Positions 41,796 to 51,005 of a DNA stretch of 64,000 nt are shown piece after piece. The stretch spans positions 1,891,501 through 1,955,500 of the forward strand of contig NZ_AP018817.1 in assembly GCF_024349785.1 (NCBI RefSeq), in the 5' to 3' direction. This DNA is from Sphingomonas bisphenolicum. GTDB lineage: Bacteria > Pseudomonadota > Alphaproteobacteria > Sphingomonadales > Sphingomonadaceae. The translations under genes and the position numbers were made by a program. The first letter of the stretch is position 1. The number at the start of each line of letters is the position of its first letter. Under the pieces are notes generated by a model. It made no database searches. It was not told the origin of the DNA and was given only the letters and a program-made list of their open reading frames with translations.

Positions 41796-43367
41796 TCAGC
41801 CTTGCCACCACACATGTTCTGCGAAGGTGTATCCCATGAATCCACCGAGCGGGTTTGGCGACAGCCCTTTCAGACGCCGGTCATATCCATCAAGAAGGCT
41901 GATGAAGGCGGGAATGACGACGCCGCAATGATGTTTCACCAGAGCCTGCATCTCGCTGTACATGGCTTTGCGTTTGCCTTCGTCCCGTTCGCCTCTCGCT
42001 TCGAGCAACAGGCTGTCGAACCGGGGGTTCTTCCAGCGCGATTCATTCCATTGCGCGTCGGACTTGAAGAAAAGGCTGAAGATCATGTCGGCCGTGGGCC
42101 GGGGATTGCAATTGCCAAAGCCCAGGGGATGTTTCATCCAATGCGTGGACCAGTAGCCATCGGCGGGCATGCGATTGACCGCCAGTTTAAGTCCAACGCG
42201 CGAGCCATATTCCTGAAGGATGGACGCCATATCGACCGATCCTTCAGCCGCCGCCGACGCATAGATCGGCAGCCGGACGCCGGTCAGCCCGCCCTTGTTG
42301 ATATGCCATTTCGCCTTGTCCAGATCGAGCGCGATCTGCGGCAGATCCTTGTTATAATAGGGGTGGAACGGGGGAATGGGGTGATCGTTGGCGATCATCC
42401 CATAATTGCGGAACAGCGCGCGATTGATGAGCGGGCGATCCATCAGATATTTGAGCGCCGCCACGAAATGCGGATTGGATGTCGGAAGACGATCCTGCGC
42501 CGCGATGAGATTGGTGTACAGCCCGGACTTCGACTCCAGGATAGCATGTCCGGACGACGCATTGATCCGGCGAACCGATCGCGGATTGACCGCGCAGATC
42601 ATGTGGACATCGCCCGATAGCAGGGCGTTCACGCGGCTCACCTCGTCGGGAATGCCGATCAGTTCGACTTCTTCGAGATAGGGGCGGCCATTCTTCCAGT
42701 AATGGGGGTTGCGGCGCACGAGCGTACGAATGCCAGGACGAAATTGCGCCAGACGATAAGGGCCGGTTCCGTTGGCCGTCTGGAAATCCTTCGTTCCCGT
42801 AGCCAGTATCCCGAAATGGGATTGGGCCAGTATCTCCGGCAGATCGGCATTGCGGCCTGTGAGCGTGATCCGCAGATCCAGCGGCCCGGTCGCCTTCACT
42901 TCGGCAAACTGGCCGGCGATCCCTGCCAGTTTCGATCCGACCGATGGATTTTTGTGTCGAAGCAGCGTGTAGACGACATCGTCCGCGTCCAGCGTCTTGC
43001 CGTCATGGAAGGTCACGCCTTTGCGCAATCGCAGATGCCAGGCTTTCTGGTCATTGCTGACTACACGCACCGCCAGAGCCGGCTGCGCGCGCAGATCGCC
43101 GTCCAGTTCGGTCAGCTTGCTGTAGAGCATCTCGTGGCGCAGATAATCGCCATTATTCGCGCCTTTCGCCGGATCGAGCGTGTCGGCGGTCGAGGATGTC
43201 GTGCCCGCGACGCGGATGCGTCCACCCACGCGCGGTCTTTGCGCTGCCAGCGCGGCTTCCGGCAGCAGCAGGCCAGAAGCGGAGGCAAGGAAACCGGCGC
43301 CCGCCTGGCCAAGGATGTTCCGACGGGAATAGCCCTCCGACCGTGCGTTGTCCTCACTGCCGGTCAT
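41796..43367 (-). CDS. Tat-exported solute-binding protein (SBP family 5), no partner permease
   Basis: 523 residues. Twin-arginine signal YSRRNILGQAGAGFLASASG at 13-32, then SBP_bac_5 features: DTLDPAKGANNGDYLRHEML, RLRKGVTFHDGKTLDADDVV, and the PTADMIFSLFF region. This family delivers peptides, opines or glycosides to ABC importers. No ABC permease or ATPase gene is in the window. The ATG overlaps the stop of the upstream aldehyde dehydrogenase gene. It may bind the operon's substrate for an importer encoded elsewhere. Confidence 0.9.
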   Translation of the reverse strand: MTGSEDNARSEGYSRRNILGQAGAGFLASASGLLLPEAALAAQRPRVGGRIRVAGTTSSTADTLDPAKGANNGDYLRHEMLYSKLTELDGDLRAQPALAVRVVSNDQKAWHLRLRKGVTFHDGKTLDADDVVYTLLRHKNPSVGSKLAGIAGQFAEVKATGPLDLRITLTGRNADLPEILAQSHFGILATGTKDFQTANGTGPYRLAQFRPGIRTLVRRNPHYWKNGRPYLEEVELIGIPDEVSRVNALLSGDVHMICAVNPRSVRRINASSGHAILESKSGLYTNLIAAQDRLPTSNPHFVAALKYLMDRPLINRALFRNYGMIANDHPIPPFHPYYNKDLPQIALDLDKAKWHINKGGLTGVRLPIYASAAAEGSVDMASILQEYGSRVGLKLAVNRMPADGYWSTHWMKHPLGFGNCNPRPTADMIFSLFFKSDAQWNESRWKNPRFDSLLLEARGERDEGKRKAMYSEMQALVKHHCGVVIPAFISLLDGYDRRLKGLSPNPLGGFMGYTFAEHVWWQG

Positions 43368-44800
43368 GACGGATCATATCCCAATATGGCTTTGGTTTCG
43401 AGGCATTCCTCCAAGCCGAAAACGCCATATTCGCGGCCATTGCCCGACTGTTTGTAACCGCCGAAAGCCGCATGCGCATCCCATGCGGGGTGATTGATAT
43501 GCACCTGGCCGGACCGGATGCGACGAGCGACCCGGCGCGCACTTTCCACATCCGCCGACTGGACATGGCCGCCCAGGCCATAGACGGTGTCGTTGGCGAT
43601 CGCGATCGCCTCTTCCTCCGTCGCATAGGGTATGATGCACAGAACCGGCCCGAAAATCTCCTCCTGCGCGATGCGCATGTCGGTGGTGACGCCGGAAAAT
43701 ATCGTGGGCTGGGTGAAATAGCCCTCGTTCAATCCTTCCGGACGGCCCGGACCGCCGCAGATCAGCTTCGCCCCTTCGTCGATGCCGACGGCGATCATAT
43801 ATTGTACGCGGTCGAACTGCGCCTTGTTGGCGACCGGACCCAGGACGCTGTGCTGCGCCATGGGATCGCCCACGATCATGGTTTCCGCATGACGCCGCGC
43901 CAGCGCTTCTACCTCCGCCAGCCGATCGGCGGGCACGATCATTCGCGTCGGCGCGCTGCACGACTGTCCCACATTGCGCAATGCCGACGCGACGCCCAGC
44001 GGCACCACACGCTCGAAATCGGCGTCGGGCATCAGGATGTTGGGCGATTTGCCACCCAGTTCCTGCACCACGCGCTTGACCGTCACGGCGGCGGCCTGCG
44101 CCACCAGCACGCCCGCGCGCACCGATCCGGTGATCGATACCATGTCGATGTCGGGGTGGGAGGCTATGGCCGCGCCGACCTCCCCGCCCGTACCGTTGAT
44201 CAGATTGAAGACGCCGGGCGGCGCGCCCGCATCATGCATGATCTGCGCGAACAGCAGAGCGCTCAGCGGCGAGAGTTCGCTCGGTTTGAGGACCACGGTA
44301 CAGCCTGCGGCGATGGCGGGCGCGACCTTGGCGGTGATCTGGTAGAGCGGCCAGTTCCAGGGCGTGATCAGGCCGCAGACGCCGATCGGCTCCCGCACGA
44401 TCGCCGTTGATCCCTGAAGAGTGACGAAGGCATAGTCGGTCAGCGCCTCCATCGCCGCGCGCACATGCGCTATGCCGAACGGCACCTGCGCGCTGCGCGC
44501 GAAGCTGATGGCGGTGCCCATTTCCGTCGTCATCGCGAACGCCAGTTCTTCGGCCCGTGCTTCCATCAGGGCGAGCACCCGTTCCAGCAGCGCGCGCCGT
44601 TCCTCGACAGATGTAAGCGAAAAAGTCGCAAAGGCCCGTCGCGCCGCCGCGACGGCATGATCGACATCGGCGGCGGTGCCCATGGCAAGCGAGCCGATGG
44701 CCTTTTCGGTGACCGGGCAGATGATCATGCTGCTGTTGTCCGAAGAGGATGTGCGCCACTGACCATCGATGTAGAATTGGCGATACTCCGGGAGGCTCAC
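43364..44800 (-). CDS. NAD(P)-dependent aldehyde dehydrogenase
   Basis: 478 residues; ITPWNWP (Asn149), ITGSVRAG, Glu247 in QELGGKSPN and Cys281 in NVGQSCSAPTR. It resembles the broad betaine/amino-aldehyde dehydrogenase group. In an operon with two amine oxidases it would remove the aldehyde left by oxidative deamination. Confidence 0.93.
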   Translation of the reverse strand: MSLPEYRQFYIDGQWRTSSSDNSSMIICPVTEKAIGSLAMGTAADVDHAVAAARRAFATFSLTSVEERRALLERVLALMEARAEELAFAMTTEMGTAISFARSAQVPFGIAHVRAAMEALTDYAFVTLQGSTAIVREPIGVCGLITPWNWPLYQITAKVAPAIAAGCTVVLKPSELSPLSALLFAQIMHDAGAPPGVFNLINGTGGEVGAAIASHPDIDMVSITGSVRAGVLVAQAAAVTVKRVVQELGGKSPNILMPDADFERVVPLGVASALRNVGQSCSAPTRMIVPADRLAEVEALARRHAETMIVGDPMAQHSVLGPVANKAQFDRVQYMIAVGIDEGAKLICGGPGRPEGLNEGYFTQPTIFSGVTTDMRIAQEEIFGPVLCIIPYATEEEAIAIANDTVYGLGGHVQSADVESARRVARRIRSGQVHINHPAWDAHAAFGGYKQSGNGREYGVFGLEECLETKAILGYDPS

Positions 44801-44849
44801 TGATCTGTCCTTGTAATGCTGTTGACGATAAGCCCGATATTCGCGACTT

Positions 44850-46127
44850 TCAGTGCAATATGTCCTGCAATTTATAATAGGCGCCGACGAACGGCAGGAA
44901 CCATGTCGGACCGAAATGCCCTGGAATGGCGGGCCAGTCGAAATCTCTCCACGGGTTGGCCGCTGTGTTGCCGTCCATCACCTCAGCCATGATCTGGCCC
45001 ATATAGGTCGACATCTGCGTGCCGTGCCCGCTATAACCCATGGAGTAGAACAGGCCGTCATGTTCACCCGCGCGCGGCAGGCGGTCGGCCGTCATGTCGA
45101 CCATGCCACCCCAGCAATAATCGATCCGGACATCGGACAGGCTGGGGAATATCTCGATCATCGATCGCTGGAGGATGGCACCGCTCTTCATGTCCGACCG
45201 GGGGTTGGATTTGGCGAAGCGCGCCCGACCGCCGAACAGCAGGCGATTGTCGGGCGTGACGCGGAAATAGCTGACGAAATTGCGCGTGTCGGTCGCGTTG
45301 CGGCGATGCGGCAACAGGCTGTCCAGCCGTGCCTGCGACAAAGGTTCGGTGACGATCAGGAAGGCGCCGACCGGCACGATGCGACGGCGGAAATAGGATA
45401 GCGGCCCGACGGCCGAGGTGCCCGTCGCCAGCAGCACCTGCTTTGCGGTGACCTGGCCCGATGGTGTGGACAGGCTATGGGCATGACCGTTCAGGCGCTT
45501 CATGCCGGTGACCGGACTATTCTCATGCAACCGAACGCCATAGCGCGCCGCTGCGGTCGCCAGGCCATGGGCGAATTTGCCCATATGCATTGCCGCGCTT
45601 TTGGGAAAGATGAGGCCGCCGAAATAGCGGTCGGTGCCGACTTCAGACGGCATGTCCTGACGGGACACCATATAGGCGTCCGGATCGGCGCCTTGCGCCA
45701 TCAGTTCCTGCGACCGCGCCAGCTTGTCATAATGGGCGGGTTTGGCCGCCATCTTGAGCTTCCCGACGCGCCTGAAGTCGCAGTCGATCGCTTCTTCGCG
45801 GACGATGCGTTCGACCGTATCGACCGCTGTGTTGAAGCTCTGGTAAAGGCGTTTGGTGGCATCGGCGCCAAGACGGCCGACCATGCCGGCATAATCCTGC
45901 GCAAAGCCGTTATTGCACATGCCCCCATTGCGCCCGGACGCGCATCCGCCCAGCCGCCCGGCTTCCAGCAGGATGACGCGCGCGCCTTTTTTCGCCAGCG
46001 CAATCGACGCGGAAAGGCCGGTAAAACCGCCGCCCACCACCGCCACATCATAGTCGCCTTCGAGCGGACCCTTTTCCGTGCCCAGGAAGGTGGGAGCGGT
46101 GTCGTGCCAATAGGGGGTGAGTTTCAT
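44850..46127 (-). CDS. DAO-type oxidoreductase resembling gamma-glutamylputrescine oxidase
   Basis: 425 residues from ATG 46127. YWHDTAP near the N-terminus, VAVVGGGFTGLSASIALAKK, GCASGRNGGMCNNGFAQD, GGRARFAKSNP and C-terminal YSMGYSGHGTQMSTYMGQIM match the pattern of PuuB-like and related amine oxidoreductases. It oxidises a primary or secondary amine with FAD and releases an aldehyde. It lies 10 bp after the GNAT gene. Confidence 0.9.
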   Translation of the reverse strand: MKLTPYWHDTAPTFLGTEKGPLEGDYDVAVVGGGFTGLSASIALAKKGARVILLEAGRLGGCASGRNGGMCNNGFAQDYAGMVGRLGADATKRLYQSFNTAVDTVERIVREEAIDCDFRRVGKLKMAAKPAHYDKLARSQELMAQGADPDAYMVSRQDMPSEVGTDRYFGGLIFPKSAAMHMGKFAHGLATAAARYGVRLHENSPVTGMKRLNGHAHSLSTPSGQVTAKQVLLATGTSAVGPLSYFRRRIVPVGAFLIVTEPLSQARLDSLLPHRRNATDTRNFVSYFRVTPDNRLLFGGRARFAKSNPRSDMKSGAILQRSMIEIFPSLSDVRIDYCWGGMVDMTADRLPRAGEHDGLFYSMGYSGHGTQMSTYMGQIMAEVMDGNTAANPWRDFDWPAIPGHFGPTWFLPFVGAYYKLQDILH

Positions 46128-46137
46128 GCGATGTGCC

Positions 46138-47028
46138 TCAACCGAAAGACTGGCTTGCAAGAGCATAGATACGGCCGGGCCCTACAATGGGTGGGCGCTG
46201 CCCCCGGATCATGGTGGTGACGTTGCCGACTTCCGGCAGGCCCTGCGTCGTCAACCAGTCGCCAAGGCCGCTGTCGCCGGTGATATCGACGCGCAGAAAC
46301 TGGCCTGCTTTCTCTGCGATGAAATGACCGATCAGCAACCGGGCATCAGCTGCCGTTGCCGCGACGACCGGCCCGACCGCATGACCAAAGCCGAAGGGCC
46401 GACACAGGGCGAAGCCGTCGATCACGCCATTGCGTTCGATGACCGCCGCGGTGCCGATGCGGGCGAACGTCTCGATCAAACGGGTCCGCTCCGCGCCGAA
46501 GAAAGCATGCGCATCCATTTTAGCGATAGCGGGCAGGTCGCTGGCCTGCGCCCGTCGGACGGGTCCGGTCGGGAACGGGGCGCGCGCAGCAGGCATCTGC
46601 GCCTGATGCTGGTGAACGGTGCCAATATCGCTGAATCCGAAGCTTTTGTAGAGGCGATGCCCCTCTGCGGTCGAGTTCAGCAGAAGTGTCCGATCGCTGG
46701 TCGCTTCGAGCATGGTGTCCATCAGTGCCCGTCCCAGTCCACGGCCCTGCATCGCAGGTGACACGATGATGATGCCGCAGGTGGCGAAGGCGTCGCCATA
46801 AGACCACCAGAATGTGGAGGCGACGATCTCGCCGTCCGCCTCCGCCAGCAGGCCTTGGCCGAGGTCCAGGGCGACGCGCCAGTCGTCCCGACGATAGGGC
46901 CAGCGTACCGCCTGCGACAGCGCCAGCGCGCCATCGAGATCGCGATCCGTATCGCTCATGGGCCGCAGCGTGAAAGAAGAGAGGGTGGAAATCGCTCTAT
47001 CCTTGATCTGATCCGTGGGGCTGTTCAC
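46138..47028 (-). CDS. GNAT-family N-acetyltransferase with tandem domain
   Basis: 296 residues from GTG 47028, which overlaps the upstream TGA (GTGA). First domain: LRPMSDTDRDLDGALALSQA, acetyl-CoA loop VSPAMQGRGLGRALMD and LYKSFGF. Second half: AQASDLPAIAKMDAHAFFGAERTRLIE, VGPVVAATAADARLLI, as in two-domain GNATs. Probably acetylates the amine substrate or a product. It stands between the DUF1624 and oxidase genes. Confidence 0.88.
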   Translation of the reverse strand: MNSPTDQIKDRAISTLSSFTLRPMSDTDRDLDGALALSQAVRWPYRRDDWRVALDLGQGLLAEADGEIVASTFWWSYGDAFATCGIIIVSPAMQGRGLGRALMDTMLEATSDRTLLLNSTAEGHRLYKSFGFSDIGTVHQHQAQMPAARAPFPTGPVRRAQASDLPAIAKMDAHAFFGAERTRLIETFARIGTAAVIERNGVIDGFALCRPFGFGHAVGPVVAATAADARLLIGHFIAEKAGQFLRVDITGDSGLGDWLTTQGLPEVGNVTTMIRGQRPPIVGPGRIYALASQSFG

Positions 47029-48227
47029 AAATAGCGCAGCCAGTGTTGATCGCGATGATCCCGCTTGTACTGGGCGAACCATTTCGACGGATAATAGAGC
47101 GGCAGGATCAGCGCGATCGACCAGATCCAGACCCAAACTATCGATTCGACACCGAATGATGGACCGTGATTGGGACCCCAGATCAGCAGCGCGCTGTTAT
47201 ACAGGGTGCGCAGCACGTAGATGTGCAGGATATAGTAGAACATCGGTGCGCTTCCCAGCGCAGCGAGCCACGCCGTCGCCTTGCCGTCGTTGCGCCGTTC
47301 GAAAAAGGCCAGCAGCACCGCGCCCAGACCCAAAGTGGGCAGCAGGAACAACAAGGAGGGGGGGTATTTGGTGAGCGCGAGGAAGCTCATCACCGTCCTG
47401 ATGGTTTCGCCGGTGTAGAACCATGGCTTGTCGCCATAGGCGTTGACGAAGCGCAACGCGACGAAACCCAGGATGAAGGTCAGCCCAAGGCGCATCAGGC
47501 GCCGCCGCCGTTCGGCCGGCTGGACGTCCGACGCGAACCAGGGACCAATGGCGTGACCCAGCAGGATCACGCCGATCCATGGCAGAACGGGATAGGTCGT
47601 CCTTGCAACGAAGCCAGCGCCCAGATCGATCGTGGCGCGCTGGTGCAGCATCGCCCATGGCACATAGAAGCTGTCGCCCGGCTGGAGAATGATGCCGTCG
47701 AGCAGATTATGGCCGAAGAGGATCACAAGGCCGATGGCGATCCGCGCGCGGGACGGCAGATGGATCAGCCCGGCCAGTAAGATCATACAGATGCCGATGG
47801 TCCAGATGACCTGCAACCAGAATATTTTGGGCGGGAAGGTTGTGGACCAGGCGAACGTGATGAGGGTGACGTCCACCACCATCAGGAACAGGCCGCGCTT
47901 GATCAGGAATAGCGATGTTTCCGCCTTGCTGTGCGACTGGCCGAAGAGCCAGGCGGACAAGCCCGTCAACGCCACGAAAACCGGCGCGCAAATCTGACTG
48001 GTCAGACGCGTGAAGAACAGCGCAGGATCGACCGTCAGGGCGTTCATCGGGTCCGTGACCTGATGATGGAGGAACCAGGTTTCCCGCACATGATCCACCA
48101 GCATGATGATCATGACCAAACCGCGTAGGGCGTCAATCGCGAGCAGGCGGGTTTTTGCTCTGGCTTGATCACCCAATTGCGAAGGCGCCTTGGCGGGCGC
48201 TCGTCCACTAAATGTCGCGGTTGCCAT
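47025..48227 (-). CDS. DUF1624-type polytopic membrane protein
   Basis: 400 residues, about ten hydrophobic helices. The start RLLAIDALRGLVMIIMLVDH and the His-bearing PMFYYILHIYVLR near the end are typical of DUF1624, related to heparan-alpha-glucosaminide N-acetyltransferases. That family moves acetyl groups across a membrane. Overlap with the GNAT gene suggests acetyl transfer is part of the operon's task. The role is otherwise unknown. Confidence 0.85.
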   Translation of the reverse strand: MATATFSGRAPAKAPSQLGDQARAKTRLLAIDALRGLVMIIMLVDHVRETWFLHHQVTDPMNALTVDPALFFTRLTSQICAPVFVALTGLSAWLFGQSHSKAETSLFLIKRGLFLMVVDVTLITFAWSTTFPPKIFWLQVIWTIGICMILLAGLIHLPSRARIAIGLVILFGHNLLDGIILQPGDSFYVPWAMLHQRATIDLGAGFVARTTYPVLPWIGVILLGHAIGPWFASDVQPAERRRRLMRLGLTFILGFVALRFVNAYGDKPWFYTGETIRTVMSFLALTKYPPSLLFLLPTLGLGAVLLAFFERRNDGKATAWLAALGSAPMFYYILHIYVLRTLYNSALLIWGPNHGPSFGVESIVWVWIWSIALILPLYYPSKWFAQYKRDHRDQHWLRYL

Positions 48228-48266
48228 CGGCGGTTCCTTTACATCGAGTCAAATCAGGCCGGGGAG

Positions 48267-48683
48267 TCAGCCCGCACAGGCGGCGATGGCGTCGATCTCG
48301 ACGAGATAGCCATAATGGAGATGCGGTACGGGTACGACCGACCGGGCCGGACGAATATCGCCCAGCAACTCGGCATAGACAGCATTGAAGCGGGGCCAGT
48401 TTTCGATGCCCACGATATAGACCGTCACCTTGAGAAGCTGTTCGACCGAACTGCCGGCTGCCTGCGCGACGGCGAGCAGGTTGCGGATGGCAAGGCGCGC
48501 CTGATCGTCAAAATCCGCCTCCGGACGGTGCGTGCCGTCAGGCGCGATCGGCAACTGGCCGGAAATATAGGCCAGGCCGCCATATTTGATGGCCTGCGCA
48601 TAATGCCCGCCCGCCGCGGGCGCATCGGCCGTGGTGACGGGAAGCGGGGTGGAGCCGATCATATCGATGTCCTTCATCACCAT
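48267..48683 (-). CDS. RidA-family imine/enamine deaminase
   Basis: 138 residues. AIKYGGLAYISGQLPIAPDG, AIRNLLAVAQAAGSS and the catalytic Arg114 in RPARSVVPVPHL are Rid-family features; EIDAIAA closes the fold. RidA hydrolyses reactive 2-aminoacrylate-type imines that PLP dehydratases release. The start overlaps the stop of the DSD1-type PLP enzyme, whose expected product is such an imine, so the two plausibly work together. Start could be 48683 or 48677. Confidence 0.92.
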   Translation of the reverse strand: MVMKDIDMIGSTPLPVTTADAPAAGGHYAQAIKYGGLAYISGQLPIAPDGTHRPEADFDDQARLAIRNLLAVAQAAGSSVEQLLKVTVYIVGIENWPRFNAVYAELLGDIRPARSVVPVPHLHYGYLVEIDAIAACAG

Positions 48684-49852
48684 CCTCCAAAGCGAGGCCA
48701 GACGGCCTCGATGCTGTCGCTTTGGCCCCGGACGACATGATAGCTGTCATGCTGCGCGCCCGTTGCGCAGGCGTGGTTGGGTAAAATGCGCAGACGTGTG
48801 CCGATCGGTAAGTCGGGGAGCGATGCCGTCGAACCGGGCCGGACCGTGATGATGCCATGTTCCTGGTTCGCTTCGGACAGGATAAGGTCGCCCAGGGGCC
48901 GGCCGTCGATATCGCAGACCAGACCATAGCCCTGATCGACCGCCTGCTTGGCGGTGCCGCGATCACGGGACATCGCCATCCATCCGGCATCGACCAATAT
49001 CCAGCCCTTTTCCGGCTGGTGGCCGATCACCGTTCCCAGCACCGAAACAGCGATGTCGTCGATCGCGCAGACGCCGATTCCGGCCATGACCAGATCGAAA
49101 AAAACGAATACGCCTGCGCGCATTTCGGTGACGCCGTCCAGCGCTTGCGCGAAATGCGCAGTCGGCGTCGACCCGACGCTGACGACCGGACAAACGAAGC
49201 CCGCTTCGCGCAACAGGGTCGCGGCCCGAACCGCGGCGGCGCGCTCGCCCTCGGCGGCAGCGCGTAACGCCTCATCATCGATCGCGCCGTAGCTGGCGCC
49301 CGCATGGGTCAGTACCCCGCGCAGGCTAGCGCCATTTTCCAGCGCCCTGGCGATGTCGACAAGAAGCGCCTGGTCTTCGGGCAGGACGCCCGACCGATGG
49401 CCGTCGCAATCGATCTCGATCAGAGCCGGTATGATGTCGCCCGTCCGGCGCGAAGCTTCCGCGACGGCACGAGCCTGCTCGACGGTATCCAGCGTGACCG
49501 AAAGATCGACCCCGGATGCTCGAAGGGCCAGGACCCGATCGATCTTGTCGGGTGAAATGCCCACCGCGTAGGTAAGGTCGGTCACCCCGGCCAGAGCGAA
49601 CTGCTCGGCTTCCTTGAGCGTCGAAACCGTCGCTGGACCGGCGGGAGAGGTCATGACCCGCCGTGCCGCATCAACCGACTTCGCCGTTTTCAGATGCGGC
49701 CGCAATTGCACGCCTAACCGGTCCAGTCGTCCGCGCAACCGCGCAACGTTGCGATCCATGCGATCCCGGTCGAGGATGAGGCACGGGGTGCCGACGCTCT
49801 TGAGCGTTTGGCTGCCGACATCGGTGGCATAGCGGTTCATTTCATCCAGCAA
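48677..49852 (-). CDS. DSD1-type PLP enzyme (D-serine dehydratase/D-threonine aldolase-like)
   Basis: 391 residues. Alanine-racemase-like barrel with the PLP lysine in RPHLKTAKS (Lys55), THAGASYG, VSVGSTPT and a C-terminal domain with PNHACATGAQHD, the His/Cys metal site of the eukaryotic-type D-serine dehydratase and D-threonine aldolase family. It acts on a D-hydroxy-amino acid. First gene of the operon and divergent from a LysR gene. Confidence 0.9.
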   Translation of the reverse strand: MLDEMNRYATDVGSQTLKSVGTPCLILDRDRMDRNVARLRGRLDRLGVQLRPHLKTAKSVDAARRVMTSPAGPATVSTLKEAEQFALAGVTDLTYAVGISPDKIDRVLALRASGVDLSVTLDTVEQARAVAEASRRTGDIIPALIEIDCDGHRSGVLPEDQALLVDIARALENGASLRGVLTHAGASYGAIDDEALRAAAEGERAAAVRAATLLREAGFVCPVVSVGSTPTAHFAQALDGVTEMRAGVFVFFDLVMAGIGVCAIDDIAVSVLGTVIGHQPEKGWILVDAGWMAMSRDRGTAKQAVDQGYGLVCDIDGRPLGDLILSEANQEHGIITVRPGSTASLPDLPIGTRLRILPNHACATGAQHDSYHVVRGQSDSIEAVWPRFGGW

Positions 49853-49953
49853 GGCTGATTCCGTTTCACTCTTCAGGGACGTGACAGAAGAGCTAGTTTA
49901 TGGAAAATTTGCGTGTACTCAATTAATCGATTTGTCATTTGAGATTAAGGTGA

Positions 49954-50877
49954 ATGTTAATGATATCGAGCGACGATTTCCTTTTCTTCGGGGTCATTGC
50001 CGGCTCAAGCTCGTTGGCGGATGCGTCCCGTCGGCTCAATGTTTCGGCGCCGGCCGTAACGCAGCGGCTGAAGGCGCTCGAACAGCGCGTCGGGGTGCGG
50101 TTGATCGATCGCTCGTCGCGCGGGCTCAATCTGACGGATGAAGGCGAACTCGTGGCGGCCGAGGGCGCAGCGATCGTGGATGCGATCGAGCGACTTGACG
50201 AGCGACTGGGGCGAAGATCGACCACCGTCAGAGGAAAATTGAGGATTGCGGCGCCCTATGGCTTCGGCCGGGAATTTGTCGCGCCTGTGGTGCGTGAATT
50301 TGTTCAACTCCATCCGGAAGTCACGGTAGCGCTTGAACTGTCTGATAATCCAGCATCGCTGTCATCGGATAGCTGGGATTTGGCCATTCACATCGGGGCG
50401 CTGAGTTCAACCAATAGGTTGGTCACCACGTTGGCGCCCAACCGACGCATCGTCTGCGCGTCGCCTATCTATCTTCAGGACCATCCGCTTATCAAGAAAC
50501 CTGAAGATTTGCGGCAATGCCGCTGTCTGGCCCTGAGAGAAAATGATGAAGACGTCACGCTTTGGCGTTTTTTCCGGCCTAAGTGCAACCCCGAGACGAT
50601 CCGGATAAAGCCGGTCATGTCAACGAATGACGGCGCTATCATGCGAAGTTGGGCTCTTGCTGGACTGGGTGTGATTATGCGATCGGAATGGGACATTGCG
50701 CATGATCTGGCGAATGGCAGCCTTGTGCAGATTTTGTCCGACTGGCAGACGCCCGATGCGGACGTCGTGGCACTTCTGAGTGCGCGAAATGGGCGAAGCC
50801 ATCGTATCACAGCCTTCCTCGAAATGATGCGAGCTTATCTTCATCCTATACCTTGGCGGGCAGTTTCGAGAGCATGA
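49954..50877 (+). CDS. LysR-family transcriptional regulator
   Basis: 307 residues: FFGVIAGSSSLADASRRLNV and APAVTQRLKALEQRVGVRL HTH, then a substrate domain (GKLRIAAPYGFGREFVAPVV) of the CrgA/AaeR-like type. Start ATG 49954 is preceded by AAGG. Divergent from the DSD1-RidA operon, 101 bp apart, and its likely regulator. Confidence 0.93.
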   Translation: MLMISSDDFLFFGVIAGSSSLADASRRLNVSAPAVTQRLKALEQRVGVRLIDRSSRGLNLTDEGELVAAEGAAIVDAIERLDERLGRRSTTVRGKLRIAAPYGFGREFVAPVVREFVQLHPEVTVALELSDNPASLSSDSWDLAIHIGALSSTNRLVTTLAPNRRIVCASPIYLQDHPLIKKPEDLRQCRCLALRENDEDVTLWRFFRPKCNPETIRIKPVMSTNDGAIMRSWALAGLGVIMRSEWDIAHDLANGSLVQILSDWQTPDADVVALLSARNGRSHRITAFLEMMRAYLHPIPWRAVSRA

Positions 50878-51005
50878 GGGGGCGCGCGTCCTTGCCTGTC
50901 TAGATCTTTCAATCCTGCAATGGCTGCTCTCAGGCATGGCCGCTGGCGATGCGGGCCGGCGGTTGTAGCATAACGCAAATTACCGTCAGCGCGCCAAGAG
51001 AACGA

